A DNA stretch of 64,000 nucleotides from Parabacteroides faecis (GTDB lineage Bacteria; Bacteroidota; Bacteroidia; Bacteroidales; Tannerellaceae): assembly GCF_014647375.1 (NCBI RefSeq), contig NZ_BMPB01000012.1:124001-188000 (forward strand), read 5' to 3'. The notes beneath the pieces are model-generated. The model was not told where the DNA came from and made no database searches. It saw only the letters and a program-made list of their open reading frames with translations. Of this stretch, positions 9,301 through 17,557 are shown piece by piece. The position numbers and the translations under genes were made by a program. Position 1 is the first letter of the stretch, and the number at the start of each line of letters is the position of its first letter.

Positions 9301-11110
9301 GGGAACGGCTCAGGTTGTTGCACAAAACTTTCGTATATCAACCAAAATCCAGGTCTCGAAAGGTGCGACTCCATTACGGTACAGTACTGTTATTGGAGAA
9401 GGTAAATATCTGGTTACTTCAGTGGGTACAGGCTGCACATATACGGTCACTGATGGTCTTTTAGTAGTTCATGGTGTAACGGAAGAAAAGGCAGAAATAA
9501 AACTGGAGATTAATTGTGAGGGGCTGGCCGTCTACGAACAGGTATTTACTATTGTCCGTGTGATTGATGGTATGGACGGTACAGATGTGGAGTGGATATT
9601 TCAGCGTTCTACAACTGAAGCGAACAAACCCGGTAGACCTACAACATCTGAAAATGTTGCGGATTTTGTTCCTGTCGGTTGGACGGATGATCCGGTTGGC
9701 CCGGACATAACGAATCAATTTGAATGGAGCAGTAAGCGTGAAAAAGCGAATGGTGTTTGGGGAGCATTTTCCGAAGTATTCCTATGGTCCAGATGGGGTA
9801 AAGATGGTACTAGTACCGAATACATCTATGCCCTTTCAAAGAATTATGCGCCACCATCGATAACTAACAGCCAGGAAGATGGCCATGTCCCTATGGAATG
9901 GTATTCTACCCCTCTTAGCGTTACCGCAGAGTACAAAGTATTATGGGTGTCTCAGCGGGTAAAGAAAGATGGTATCTGGAGTAGATTTTCAAATCCCAGT
10001 ATATACGCAAAATGGGCGGAAGATGGAAAAGACGGTGATCCTGGTATAGATGGTTATTCCACATATGGAGTTTATAGAAGGTCAGAGACGCAACCGGTTA
10101 CTCCTGAGGAAGATAAATTGCCTCCTTCTGGTTGGGCACGGGATCCTCCTTCTGGAACCCTTCCGCTCTGGATGAGTAAGGCTGTATTTTTTAGCAGTGG
10201 TTTTAAAAAGGGGCCTTGGTCTGCTCCTGTAAGAATATCTGGCCCTGAAGGAGAGGATGGGAAAGCCGGTCCTTCATTGACATTCAGAAAAAAATATGAT
10301 GCTTCAAAAATCTATACCGGGACGGAACAACATGTTGATGCTGTTTATACTGAAGATACTCCAGGGACTAAAGTCTTTTGGATGGCTAAAACATCAGCCG
10401 GTTCATTCAGTAATAAATATCCGAGTTCCGGATCTGCATACTGGGAAAGATTTCAAGGTCAATTTGAAAGCATAGCAACGGGATTGGCGTTGATCGAAGA
10501 GGCAAATATTGCCGGTTGGTGGTTCTCGGACTTAACGATACAGAGCCAAAATAGGAATGTGGTCATTGATGGCAATGCCGATACTCATCCCCGTATAGCA
10601 TTGGGAGCCTCGTATGAAAACAGGGATACTGCTCCAACCAGGCTTTATGAAGATGGTTCTGTTTATTTTGAGAAGGGTGTTTTTGGTGGGTATCTGCAAA
10701 TGACATTTAAAGTTTTGTCGAGTTCGGATGCCGTAAGAGTCTCCGGGGGAAATGGTCCAACCTATAGACTTGTAGATGATTTAAACATAAAACTTCATGC
10801 AGGTGATTATTCAGAAGGGACTTATCATGTCTTTGTACAATTACCATCAGATCCATCATATGAAGGTAAAATGGCAACAATATATGAAGCTACATTCCCT
10901 CCTTATACAAAATCTTCATCAAGTCTTTTTATCACAACTCAAAACGGATACGGAATAGCCGGATGCGAGCCGTTGGGTACACTTTCCACAGACAGGAATG
11001 ATCCTGTGGAATTACAGGTAAATGGAGCTTGTCTACAATTTATGGCTGTTAGAGCGACAAGTATTCAAGGTTTGGAATATGCAAAATGGATAGCATTAAA
11101 TTATAAGTAA
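6347..11110 (+). CDS. Large tail-tip / central tail-spike protein
   Basis: A 1587-residue virion protein, the largest in the window. The start at 6347 (MKDKLYIDGIEVDLPEG) overlaps the previous gene by 11 bp; an upstream TTG at 6335 would add only four residues. The first 400 or so residues resemble a tail-hub region. Then come KTFKDNIQSDNEEIFLRKD and a glycine-rich segment typical of fibre attachment. Three similar modules of about 75 residues follow around residues 1075-1306, each with an aromatic W/Y-rich core and divided by short collagen-like DGMDG / GKDG / GKDGDPG / GEDGKAG links. The last 280 residues may be a receptor-facing domain. It likely forms the tip that contacts the Bacteroidales cell surface. 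Confidence 0.7.
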   Translation: MKDKLYIDGIEVDLPEGGSGIVLNRAVSKPADMSTILSGYSYTIQLPKTAHNIQTFSYSTEVNVETDFPHVEHTAKVIRGGITLFDDGVAVVKSTSKTIEVLIKFGGNTRLTLLSDCKLKDILPDSGLIPWDYNVTENDIVTWVPKLDGMQAQYPEHLRPAVKVSMLFDMIVGQSFVMNNAYRSVIEKMWLMLPTTNGSKEVANNLAFRLRGTTTSDQISGRQKYDILPDLNYQNALYHQKLYDLMYRTMPVTFIKIPLGGRYRIKGTVKANNAATGWKFGIFSIATEFKEGEAPIFDIFESTSKDIDEYRNIGAGDVCFGIYDPFRTGNFEIDLTISFAPENEKDYSQTAFLLDYPIRENLPDISAMDFIKSVMGVFGLMVEYQGSVLSFYNADDVILSKSGAINISEMLIDKKDNKLEYTYGLTKKNVLKYAEDDLVDKTFASYTFTADTYDKQENTVYQSPYAATDKNIALYTRKIEDNKVEYVLNKSTKCRLLLENGTESLKVWGKWIDADSKTVVFRSFTFEPLKYDNLVRKYWTGYLGVYANKPRISYRKAKLDPTFFPNLSFCKPLYADGNYYMLLSVNNYTEAGKADLELALIDGVDVTGEGATSLRNAILVNPTTPLKFSPTTVALYTAMSLATATSTVTDGKLIRELDEAGTVTNDMYLPVDIGEGDARKVSVKTFKDNIQSDNEEIFLRKDKPDSTEYPIAFKGGATFGNYVGGFHGSGARINEKGEGEMRSLQLWEFLEVPELRFNRIDVVSGELWNAIAFGLIESVDTENKIVKLKLEEGELAGLHVNDFCRGIFHNLTGNATTSGVDSAGFDVVVGFSTAYFTPTEIIDNAHFRYELKPGTMVHPCMAMKFAVYGNPIEKNRQHSAYSTRTYQRYLRNVSTWEINPGKHISSQWGDLSNLVINGESLAEGSIYLNNVYFGGNVWNVPGLENNLKGQDAYSVTLSTYSAVYNTKDGLTEQVDIVTGDKNVVTGTAQVVAQNFRISTKIQVSKGATPLRYSTVIGEGKYLVTSVGTGCTYTVTDGLLVVHGVTEEKAEIKLEINCEGLAVYEQVFTIVRVIDGMDGTDVEWIFQRSTTEANKPGRPTTSENVADFVPVGWTDDPVGPDITNQFEWSSKREKANGVWGAFSEVFLWSRWGKDGTSTEYIYALSKNYAPPSITNSQEDGHVPMEWYSTPLSVTAEYKVLWVSQRVKKDGIWSRFSNPSIYAKWAEDGKDGDPGIDGYSTYGVYRRSETQPVTPEEDKLPPSGWARDPPSGTLPLWMSKAVFFSSGFKKGPWSAPVRISGPEGEDGKAGPSLTFRKKYDASKIYTGTEQHVDAVYTEDTPGTKVFWMAKTSAGSFSNKYPSSGSAYWERFQGQFESIATGLALIEEANIAGWWFSDLTIQSQNRNVVIDGNADTHPRIALGASYENRDTAPTRLYEDGSVYFEKGVFGGYLQMTFKVLSSSDAVRVSGGNGPTYRLVDDLNIKLHAGDYSEGTYHVFVQLPSDPSYEGKMATIYEATFPPYTKSSSSLFITTQNGYGIAGCEPLGTLSTDRNDPVELQVNGACLQFMAVRATSIQGLEYAKWIALNYK

Positions 11111-11111
11111 T

Positions 11112-13079
11112 ATGGCAGGAACAAAGGATATTAAAGAATTTACGAAGTATCCCAGTCTATCGGATAACGATTATTTGTTGGGGACTAAGACCGATTTAGG
11201 TGGTACAGATGCCGGTATAACTGTTTCCGACTTTAAAAAGTTGGTAGCTCAAGATGTAAAGCCAACCATCAAGAATGGGTATTGGTGGGTAAACGGAGTG
11301 AACACTGGTGAATTGGCAACGGGTAGGACCCCACAGTTCCGTTATACGGCCAATGGCATGGAAATGAAGTATGACAATGAAGATGATACTGCTTTTCGAG
11401 TCATTATCCCTATTGAAGATTTGATATTCACTTTTGATGATCTTATCCCGGAACAGGTAGAGTTATTGAAGCTGAAATTCTCAGACTTAACGGAAGCTGA
11501 AAAGAATGAGCTTCGAGGTAAAGCTTTTACTTATACCGATTTCACTCCAGATCAATTGGCCGATCTCCGTTTGACATGGGATAAGTTGACTCCTACCCAA
11601 AAAAAAGAACTGCAGGGGGAACGTGGATATAGTGCCTTTGAGGTATGGGAACAGCAGGAAGGGAATACTGGTAAAACAGTGGATGATTATCTTTCATGGC
11701 TCCGTCTACCGGCAACGAGTGTAGCATTGGCTATTCGTGAGGAAATGGATCAAATAGCTGAAGAAGCGGAGGAAGTAATAAGAGAAACAAATGCTGCGGG
11801 AGAACAGGCTGGTAAGGCAGCTGTACGGGCGAATAATGCAGCAGAAGCCGCCGAAGGTATTGTTGCCGGTATAGTACCGACGAAAACAAGTGATTTGGAA
11901 AATGATAGCGGATTCATTACAAAGGTTGTTGATGATCTGGCTAATTATTTACTCAAATCAGAAACATACACCAGAGAAGAAGTTCTGAATCTGATATCCC
12001 AAATCAAAGGTATTAGTATATTGCCTGTTGAAGTTTTGCCTGATACAGGGGAAACTAATATTATCTACTTTCTTCCCAAAGAGGGGGCAGAGGATGATGT
12101 GTATGACGAGTATATTTGGATAAGTGGGAAATGGGAACGAATTGGTTCTACATCTATCGATTTATCGAAGTATTATACCAAAGAAGATGCAGATAACCGC
12201 TATGTATTGAAGGAGCTTGGAAAGCGTCTTATGACGGATGAAGAAGGGGAAAAGTTAGCTGGTATCGAAGAAGGAGCAAACAAGTTCCAGTACCCTGCCA
12301 ATCCCGAAGCAGGTCAGGTACTCACGTGGTCTGACGGTTCAGCTAAGTGGAATAATCCGGTTAGCGGGTACGAGTATATAGAACTAGGCGATATTTTGCA
12401 GGTCAACCGAGTAAAGACTTCTACCGAACTGGACTGGAACGACTTTATATTGGGTAAAACGATGGATGATTTAGAGCAGGCTTATATCAACAATACCCCT
12501 ATATATTCCAAAATACAAAGTCGTTATTTCGGGGAAAAGATGGGATATTCACAATGTACTTCCATAATGAAAATAGTTGACGGTACTGTTGTGCACTATT
12601 GCTTATCTTTTGTTGTGGCTTATAGCGCGACTAACTCTGATAATATTTACAATTACCTTATTGATTTAAGAGGCGTCACAGGGGAAGGTTGGCGCGATGC
12701 AACTGCAAGGGCGGCATGTTCTTATACAAAAACGACTGTTGCTATTGGCGTATCTATTCCGTTTACTGGTGGGTTTATTATCATGGACTTATCTACAAGC
12801 GGAAGCAGAGATTTACTTATAAACCCATCCGGTTTTTATCCGCTTCACAATTCAACTACTACTGTAATGCTTCGTAATACATCTACCTTGACAACTAAGT
12901 TGGCATTCACTATAAAATTAGGTGCTGATACAAAGTTGGATGGTTCGGTATTATTGATACCTTCTGATTTGCCGGAACTGGCGGGAGGTGAAGCATGTGA
13001 ATTAAATATATTGTGGGCGGACTGGAAATATATAGTTCGTGCGTCTGAGTCTTTTAATTACAAAGAATACGTAGAATAA
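11112..13079 (+). CDS. Tail fibre / appendage protein
   Basis: A 655-residue protein that begins one base after the tail-tip gene and ends overlapping the next gene by one base. The N-terminus (YPSLSDNDYLLGTKT, GITVSDFKKLV) is the kind of tail-attachment segment found on Bacteroidales phage fibres. Residues 210-260 form an alanine/glutamate-rich coiled coil, typical of trimeric fibres. The middle has 'PTKTSDLENDSGFITK' and 'YYTKEDADNRYV', recurrent fibre linker motifs. The C-terminal 220 residues are beta-rich and probably receptor-binding. Specific receptor unknown. Confidence 0.65.
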   Translation: MAGTKDIKEFTKYPSLSDNDYLLGTKTDLGGTDAGITVSDFKKLVAQDVKPTIKNGYWWVNGVNTGELATGRTPQFRYTANGMEMKYDNEDDTAFRVIIPIEDLIFTFDDLIPEQVELLKLKFSDLTEAEKNELRGKAFTYTDFTPDQLADLRLTWDKLTPTQKKELQGERGYSAFEVWEQQEGNTGKTVDDYLSWLRLPATSVALAIREEMDQIAEEAEEVIRETNAAGEQAGKAAVRANNAAEAAEGIVAGIVPTKTSDLENDSGFITKVVDDLANYLLKSETYTREEVLNLISQIKGISILPVEVLPDTGETNIIYFLPKEGAEDDVYDEYIWISGKWERIGSTSIDLSKYYTKEDADNRYVLKELGKRLMTDEEGEKLAGIEEGANKFQYPANPEAGQVLTWSDGSAKWNNPVSGYEYIELGDILQVNRVKTSTELDWNDFILGKTMDDLEQAYINNTPIYSKIQSRYFGEKMGYSQCTSIMKIVDGTVVHYCLSFVVAYSATNSDNIYNYLIDLRGVTGEGWRDATARAACSYTKTTVAIGVSIPFTGGFIIMDLSTSGSRDLLINPSGFYPLHNSTTTVMLRNTSTLTTKLAFTIKLGADTKLDGSVLLIPSDLPELAGGEACELNILWADWKYIVRASESFNYKEYVE

Positions 13080-14401
13080 TGGGAAATAGAAGAAGATCAA
13101 TACTTTTTGCTTCTGGAATGATAGAGGTCACTCAAATGGTTGTAATCAAATCATCGGAGATTTATACAATTCCTGTTGACACTGTTAAACTTGACGCGTT
13201 TATAGTGGGGGCTGGTGGTGGTGGTGGTCTGCCAGTAGCCCCCACATCTTACGGTTCGTATACAGCGGGATATGCCGGGAAAGGTGGTACAGTTGTATAT
13301 CAGGAAAATATACCCTTCATTAAAGGAGAAGAAATGACTGTTGTGATCGGACAAGGTGGGGTTGCTGCAACGACGGCCAATAATGCGGGAAACAAAGGAG
13401 GTGATACATCTTTCGGGACTCTCATTGCTTTGGGCGGAAGTGGTGGAGCTGCCGGAACAAATTCTTCGCCATCAATCGGGAGAGATGGAACAGCATGTCC
13501 GTTTGGAGATATAGAATCGGAGTCTATCGCATCTACTGATTTATTTGGCGCAAATGGTGGAGATGGAAGTATCACCACTATGGCTAATGCAGGTGGGAAT
13601 ACTGGTGCGGGAAAGGGGGCAAATCGCTCTACAGCCGCTGCAGCCGGAGTTTTTTATGGCTCGGCTGGAGGAGGTGGAACAATATATAGGTCATTTAGTA
13701 ACACAATAAGAAATGCCGGAAGCGGTTATCAGGGTATTGCTATATTAAAGGTCGTTCGCAGGATGAAAGAAAGTGATATGCCGCTTGTGGTAAAGACAGC
13801 AATAATAACAGACGTTCTTCAGACTTCTTGGTCCGTACCTGCCAATACTAAAAAAATTGATGTTTTTATAGTTGCTGGCGGTGGTTCAGGATTCGGTTCA
13901 AATCAGATGAATGTACTTAATAGGATGATTACAGGAGGTAGAGGGGGACAGGTCTTATATGTGGAAGATATTCCCTTTACAAAAAATAAAGTTTTTAATT
14001 TAAAGATAGGAGATCAGACCGCCAACACTTCATATACTGGTGTTAAAGGTAATGATACGACTTTTGGCGAATATACTGCAATCGGAGGGGCGACAGGAGC
14101 AATGTATTCAGGTTCAGCACCTACTATACATGACGGCAAAAAATGCATATTTGAAGACATAAATCCCAATAACTTATATGGGGCAGACGGGGGCACTGTA
14201 AGTAATAACAACGGTGAAATTCTTTTGTTTGATGGTGGGAAAACAGGTGGCGGGAAAGGTAGCTCTCAGAGTGGAAAAGATGCTACGTTTTATGGTTCAG
14301 GCGGGGGAGCGCATGGGGTTCTTAGTGGTGCGATGTCCTATCCCGGAAGAGGTTATCAAGGCATAATAATAATCCGGTATTATGTAAGAACCCTTGAATA
14401 A
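13079..14401 (+). CDS. Glycine-rich tail fibre tip protein with internal duplication
   Basis: A 440-residue protein rich in Gly, Ala, Ser and Asn, made of two diverged copies of one unit: residues about 20-232 and about 236-440. Each copy has a beta start (DAFIVGAGGGGG / DVFIVAGGGSGFG), a middle strand GGTVVYQENIPF / GGQVLYVEDIPF, a TSFGTLIALGG / TTFGEYTAIGG turn, a glycine-rich patch (NAGGNTGAGKG / DGGKTGGGKG), and an end GSGYQGIAIL / GRGYQGIIII. Glycine-rich domains of this style form polyglycine-helix bundles in phage adhesins. It follows the main fibre gene and is probably the receptor-binding tip. The duplication is seen directly; the role is inferred. Confidence 0.6.
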   Translation: MGNRRRSILFASGMIEVTQMVVIKSSEIYTIPVDTVKLDAFIVGAGGGGGLPVAPTSYGSYTAGYAGKGGTVVYQENIPFIKGEEMTVVIGQGGVAATTANNAGNKGGDTSFGTLIALGGSGGAAGTNSSPSIGRDGTACPFGDIESESIASTDLFGANGGDGSITTMANAGGNTGAGKGANRSTAAAAGVFYGSAGGGGTIYRSFSNTIRNAGSGYQGIAILKVVRRMKESDMPLVVKTAIITDVLQTSWSVPANTKKIDVFIVAGGGSGFGSNQMNVLNRMITGGRGGQVLYVEDIPFTKNKVFNLKIGDQTANTSYTGVKGNDTTFGEYTAIGGATGAMYSGSAPTIHDGKKCIFEDINPNNLYGADGGTVSNNNGEILLFDGGKTGGGKGSSQSGKDATFYGSGGGAHGVLSGAMSYPGRGYQGIIIIRYYVRTLE

Positions 14402-14426
14402 AGTTTAATAAAAGTTACTAAGTAGT

Positions 14427-17186
14427 ATGGTAGATAATAAAGAACAAGTAATATTAGAAGTTATCATAAAAAATGATGTCGCTTCGAAGCGGATCAAGGA
14501 GAATAAGCAGGATATTGTCGAGCTTCGGGAAGAACAATCCTTGTTGAATAAAACGACATTGGAAGGTAAAGAAGCCTATAAACGGTATGAAGATGAGATA
14601 AAGAATCTTAGGAAACATAATGTACTGTTGAATCAGGAGATTAGGAACAATAACAAATCAATAGAGGATCAGGAAGGTAGTTTGCAATCTATGCGTGCTG
14701 AACTTTCCCGGCTGAATAAGGTATATGTGAATCTAAGCCAGATCGAAAGAGAATCAGCGAAAGGACGTGATTTGCAGAAGAAGATTAAAACTCTCAATGA
14801 TGAAATTAAAATAACGGAACAGGGTTTAGGTGATTTTCGCCGTTCAGTTGGGGGATATGAAGAGGCAATCAAAGTAGCTGCTAATGAAACTGGAATATTT
14901 TCTAAGGTCAATAGCTCTTTGAAAAGTGTAATTACCCCTTTTCAGCCCCTATACAAAAAGGTACGGCAGGAGGTTGGTTTATTAACAGTAGATTATAAAT
15001 TGAACTCTGCCGCTACTACTCAAATGTCCGGGGCCCAGAAAGCGGCTGCCGTATCTTCAAATCTCCTTTCTGCCGGATTGAAAATATTAAAGATTGCTCT
15101 TTTCAGTACAGGGATAGGTGCGATCGTTGTGGTGTTGGGGTCTTTGGTGGCATATCTAACTAAGACACAAAAAGGGACCGAGTTTCTGAGTAATGCTATG
15201 GCTGGTCTAGGGGCGGCCATTAATGTTATTATTGATCGAGTTGCCAAATTTGGAGGTGCATTGGTTAAAGTATTTTCCGGCGACTTTAAGGGGGCTGCTC
15301 AGGATATGAAAGCGACCTTTGCCGGGATCGGTGATGAATTGCAGCGTGAAATAAAACTGGCTTATGAGTTGAACAATATCAGTCAACAGTTGGAAAAACA
15401 GGAAGTCATGTTGAACATGCAGCGGGCTGCCAGTCGAAAAGAGATTGAGCGGCTGAAAATGATTTCCGATGATACAACCAAATCAGCTAAAGAACGTATT
15501 GCTGCTGCAAAACAAGCTAGTGAAATGGAACAGGCCGACATGAAACAACAGATCGAACTTGGAGAAAAGAAGCTGGCTAATATCCTGGGGCAAAAGGAGG
15601 TCACTCAAGAAGTTCGTGATATGTTGGATGCGGTATCTAAGGGTGCGATGAGTGCAGATGATGCAATTTCCCAACTAGGACTATCTGAAAGTACTGTATC
15701 TGATTTGAAAGATTTTGCTGATCTGTTTCAAAATGTGGTAGACAAACAACGTGATAGTTATACAAAACAGATTGAACTTCAAAATAAGACAAATTCCATT
15801 GCAAAGGAGAGCTCAAGAAAAATACTAGAAACAAAAAAAGCTCAGCAGACTAAAGAATTAGAGTTGATCCGCCAGGCTGAAGATACGGCTTTATCTCTGG
15901 TAAAGGAAGGAATAGAAAAACAGAGGCAAACGATTAATTTACAGTATGACCGGCAGATCGAAGATTTGAAACGTAAGCTCAGTTCAGAGAAAAATTTAAC
16001 TGATGCAGCAAAGAAAGCATTGAATGACTCTATGGTTTTAGCAGAACAGAAGCGTGACGCTGATTTGAAAAAATTATCTGATGAATCTATCCAGGTCCTG
16101 ATCAGAAAAGAAACAGAACGTATCCAGTTACAACTGGATTCTGTCAAAGAAGGTACATCACAGGAACATGATCTCCGTCTTTCCCTAATCGAGCAGAACC
16201 GGCAGGCTGAACTTGCTGCTAATTTGCAATTAGCTGAAGAACTTCGGCAGTCGGAGGCTGATATAAATGCTGCATATAACAAACAGATTACAGATGAAAA
16301 CGAAGCTTTTCGGAAAGAACAATTCGATAGGCAGTCTGAATATATTCGCTTAGAATGGGAAAATAAGATTCTACGGGCCAAAGAAGGAACGTTGCAAGAA
16401 TATGATCTGAAACTACAACAGGCTCAGGCAGAGTATGATTTATTAGTGAATATGGATGCTGCAACTAAAGCTGCATTGTATGAATCAGATGCCGAATACA
16501 CGAATGCTGTACTACAAAGTCAGAAGATGATAACAGAAGCAAAGCGGGCACAGGTTAATGCGGAAAATGAATTTGTACTTATGCAGATAGAAGCTGCAGC
16601 AACTGTTACTGATGCTTTTTCCTCAATGATTGATACTTTTGCTGAAGACAATGAAAATTTAGCCGCTTTTGCTAAAACTATAGCATTATTCAATATCGGT
16701 TTGAGTACGGCAGAAGCTTTGGCAAAAGGGGTAGCCTCTGCTCAAGCAGTTGGTTTCCCAGCCAATATTCCAGCAATTGCTACAACTATTGCAGCCATTA
16801 TGACAAATATCGCAAAAGCAAAGCAGTTGGTAAATAAAGAGAAGAACCCAAAATATGCCGATGGTGGTGAAATCAGCGGTCCTTCGCATGCTTCAGGTGG
16901 GGTTCTGATCGAAGCTGAAGGAGGGGAAGGTATTATAAATAAACACTCAATGTCTAACCCTTTATTACGTTCTATCGCTAGTGCGGTAAATGTTGCTGGG
17001 GGCGGTGTACCTTTTTCAAATGTTCCAATATTCCCGTCGGTTTCTGGTGGTGGTTTTGATACAGCAGAACTGAAAGCTGTTTTTGTTGAAGCATTAAAAG
17101 AAATGCCGGTTCCTGTGGTTAGTGTTGTTGAATTTACAGAAGTTCAGGACAGAGTAAAAATGATTCAAAATAATTCGACTATATGA
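14427..17186 (+). CDS. Tape measure protein
   Basis: A 919-residue protein that sets tail length and is ejected ahead of the DNA. It has long coiled coils at residues 1-150 and about 300-720, with glutamate/lysine/glutamine-rich heptads. Hydrophobic, probably membrane-inserting segments occur around residues 215-275 (LKIALFSTGIGAIVVVLGSLV) and in the alanine-rich stretch near 770-800. The C-terminus is glycine-rich (YADGGEISGPSHASGG), a common tape-measure ending. The start ATG at 14427 is 25 bases after the glycine-rich fibre gene. It overlaps the next small gene by 4 bp. Having the tape measure after the fibre genes is unusual. Confidence 0.85.
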   Translation: MVDNKEQVILEVIIKNDVASKRIKENKQDIVELREEQSLLNKTTLEGKEAYKRYEDEIKNLRKHNVLLNQEIRNNNKSIEDQEGSLQSMRAELSRLNKVYVNLSQIERESAKGRDLQKKIKTLNDEIKITEQGLGDFRRSVGGYEEAIKVAANETGIFSKVNSSLKSVITPFQPLYKKVRQEVGLLTVDYKLNSAATTQMSGAQKAAAVSSNLLSAGLKILKIALFSTGIGAIVVVLGSLVAYLTKTQKGTEFLSNAMAGLGAAINVIIDRVAKFGGALVKVFSGDFKGAAQDMKATFAGIGDELQREIKLAYELNNISQQLEKQEVMLNMQRAASRKEIERLKMISDDTTKSAKERIAAAKQASEMEQADMKQQIELGEKKLANILGQKEVTQEVRDMLDAVSKGAMSADDAISQLGLSESTVSDLKDFADLFQNVVDKQRDSYTKQIELQNKTNSIAKESSRKILETKKAQQTKELELIRQAEDTALSLVKEGIEKQRQTINLQYDRQIEDLKRKLSSEKNLTDAAKKALNDSMVLAEQKRDADLKKLSDESIQVLIRKETERIQLQLDSVKEGTSQEHDLRLSLIEQNRQAELAANLQLAEELRQSEADINAAYNKQITDENEAFRKEQFDRQSEYIRLEWENKILRAKEGTLQEYDLKLQQAQAEYDLLVNMDAATKAALYESDAEYTNAVLQSQKMITEAKRAQVNAENEFVLMQIEAAATVTDAFSSMIDTFAEDNENLAAFAKTIALFNIGLSTAEALAKGVASAQAVGFPANIPAIATTIAAIMTNIAKAKQLVNKEKNPKYADGGEISGPSHASGGVLIEAEGGEGIINKHSMSNPLLRSIASAVNVAGGGVPFSNVPIFPSVSGGGFDTAELKAVFVEALKEMPVPVVSVVEFTEVQDRVKMIQNNSTI

Positions 17187-17410
17187 AAGTTCATGAGATA
17201 TTAGCCTTTAATAAAGAGTTGTTGGAAAAACTGTATTCTGCAGGTTTGAATACATCTGATTTCCTGTATGTCGGTTTGTATAATGAATATGATCGTTTAA
17301 AAAGAGACGGGTTGAAGAAGGCTTATATTGTTTCTTTCCTCTCTGATCAGTATAATATGAGTGAAAGGAAGGTGTATCAAGTCATTTCTAAGATGGAACG
17401 CTCTTTTTGA
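17183..17410 (+). CDS. Small helix-turn-helix protein
   Basis: A 75-residue all-helical protein. The last 30 residues (AYIVSFLSDQYNMSERKVYQVIS) look like a winged or Mor-type helix-turn-helix. Its ATG overlaps the tape-measure stop (ATGA) and a strong terminator follows within 25 bases, so it is the last gene of the tail operon. It lies just before the promoter of the head operon. That placement suggests a role in late gene control, but this is inference; it could also be a small structural protein. Confidence 0.45.
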   Translation: MKVHEILAFNKELLEKLYSAGLNTSDFLYVGLYNEYDRLKRDGLKKAYIVSFLSDQYNMSERKVYQVISKMERSF

Positions 17411-17431
17411 ACTCTATATTGTTTATTTCAT

Positions 17432-17464
17432 AGGCTGCATCGTGTTTCGGTACAGCCTTTTTTT
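17432..17464 (+). terminator. Terminator ending tail operon
   Basis: An 11-bp stem with one mismatch (AGGCTGCATCG with CGGTACAGCCT) and loop TGTTT, followed by a run of seven T. It splits the structural genes into separate tail and head transcription units. Confidence 0.85.
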
Positions 17465-17527
17465 ATTACTGCAAAATTCGTGCAGTGCTTTTTCATTTTA
17501 TTTTCTCTTTTAATATACAATATGATA

Positions 17528-17535
17528 TAAATTTG
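17528..17535 (+). promoter_or_regulatory. Promoter -7 element of head operon
   Basis: TAAATTTG fits the TAnnTTTG form, 22 bases before the protease ATG and after the terminator at 17464. The intervening DNA is strongly AT-rich. A clear -33 TTTG is not seen. Confidence 0.4.
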
Positions 17536-17557
17536 TACAAAAAGATAATTTTGAAAT

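Noticed and set aside
15842-16381. 179-residue minus-strand frame
   Set aside because: Antisense to tape-measure coiled coil; cysteine/serine-rich translation is a typical artefact of A/G-rich coding on the other strand.
17183-17410. Mor/C-like Mu-phage late activator as firm call
   Set aside because: Only the short HTH-like end supports it, and no Mu transposase is in the window; kept as unknown HTH.
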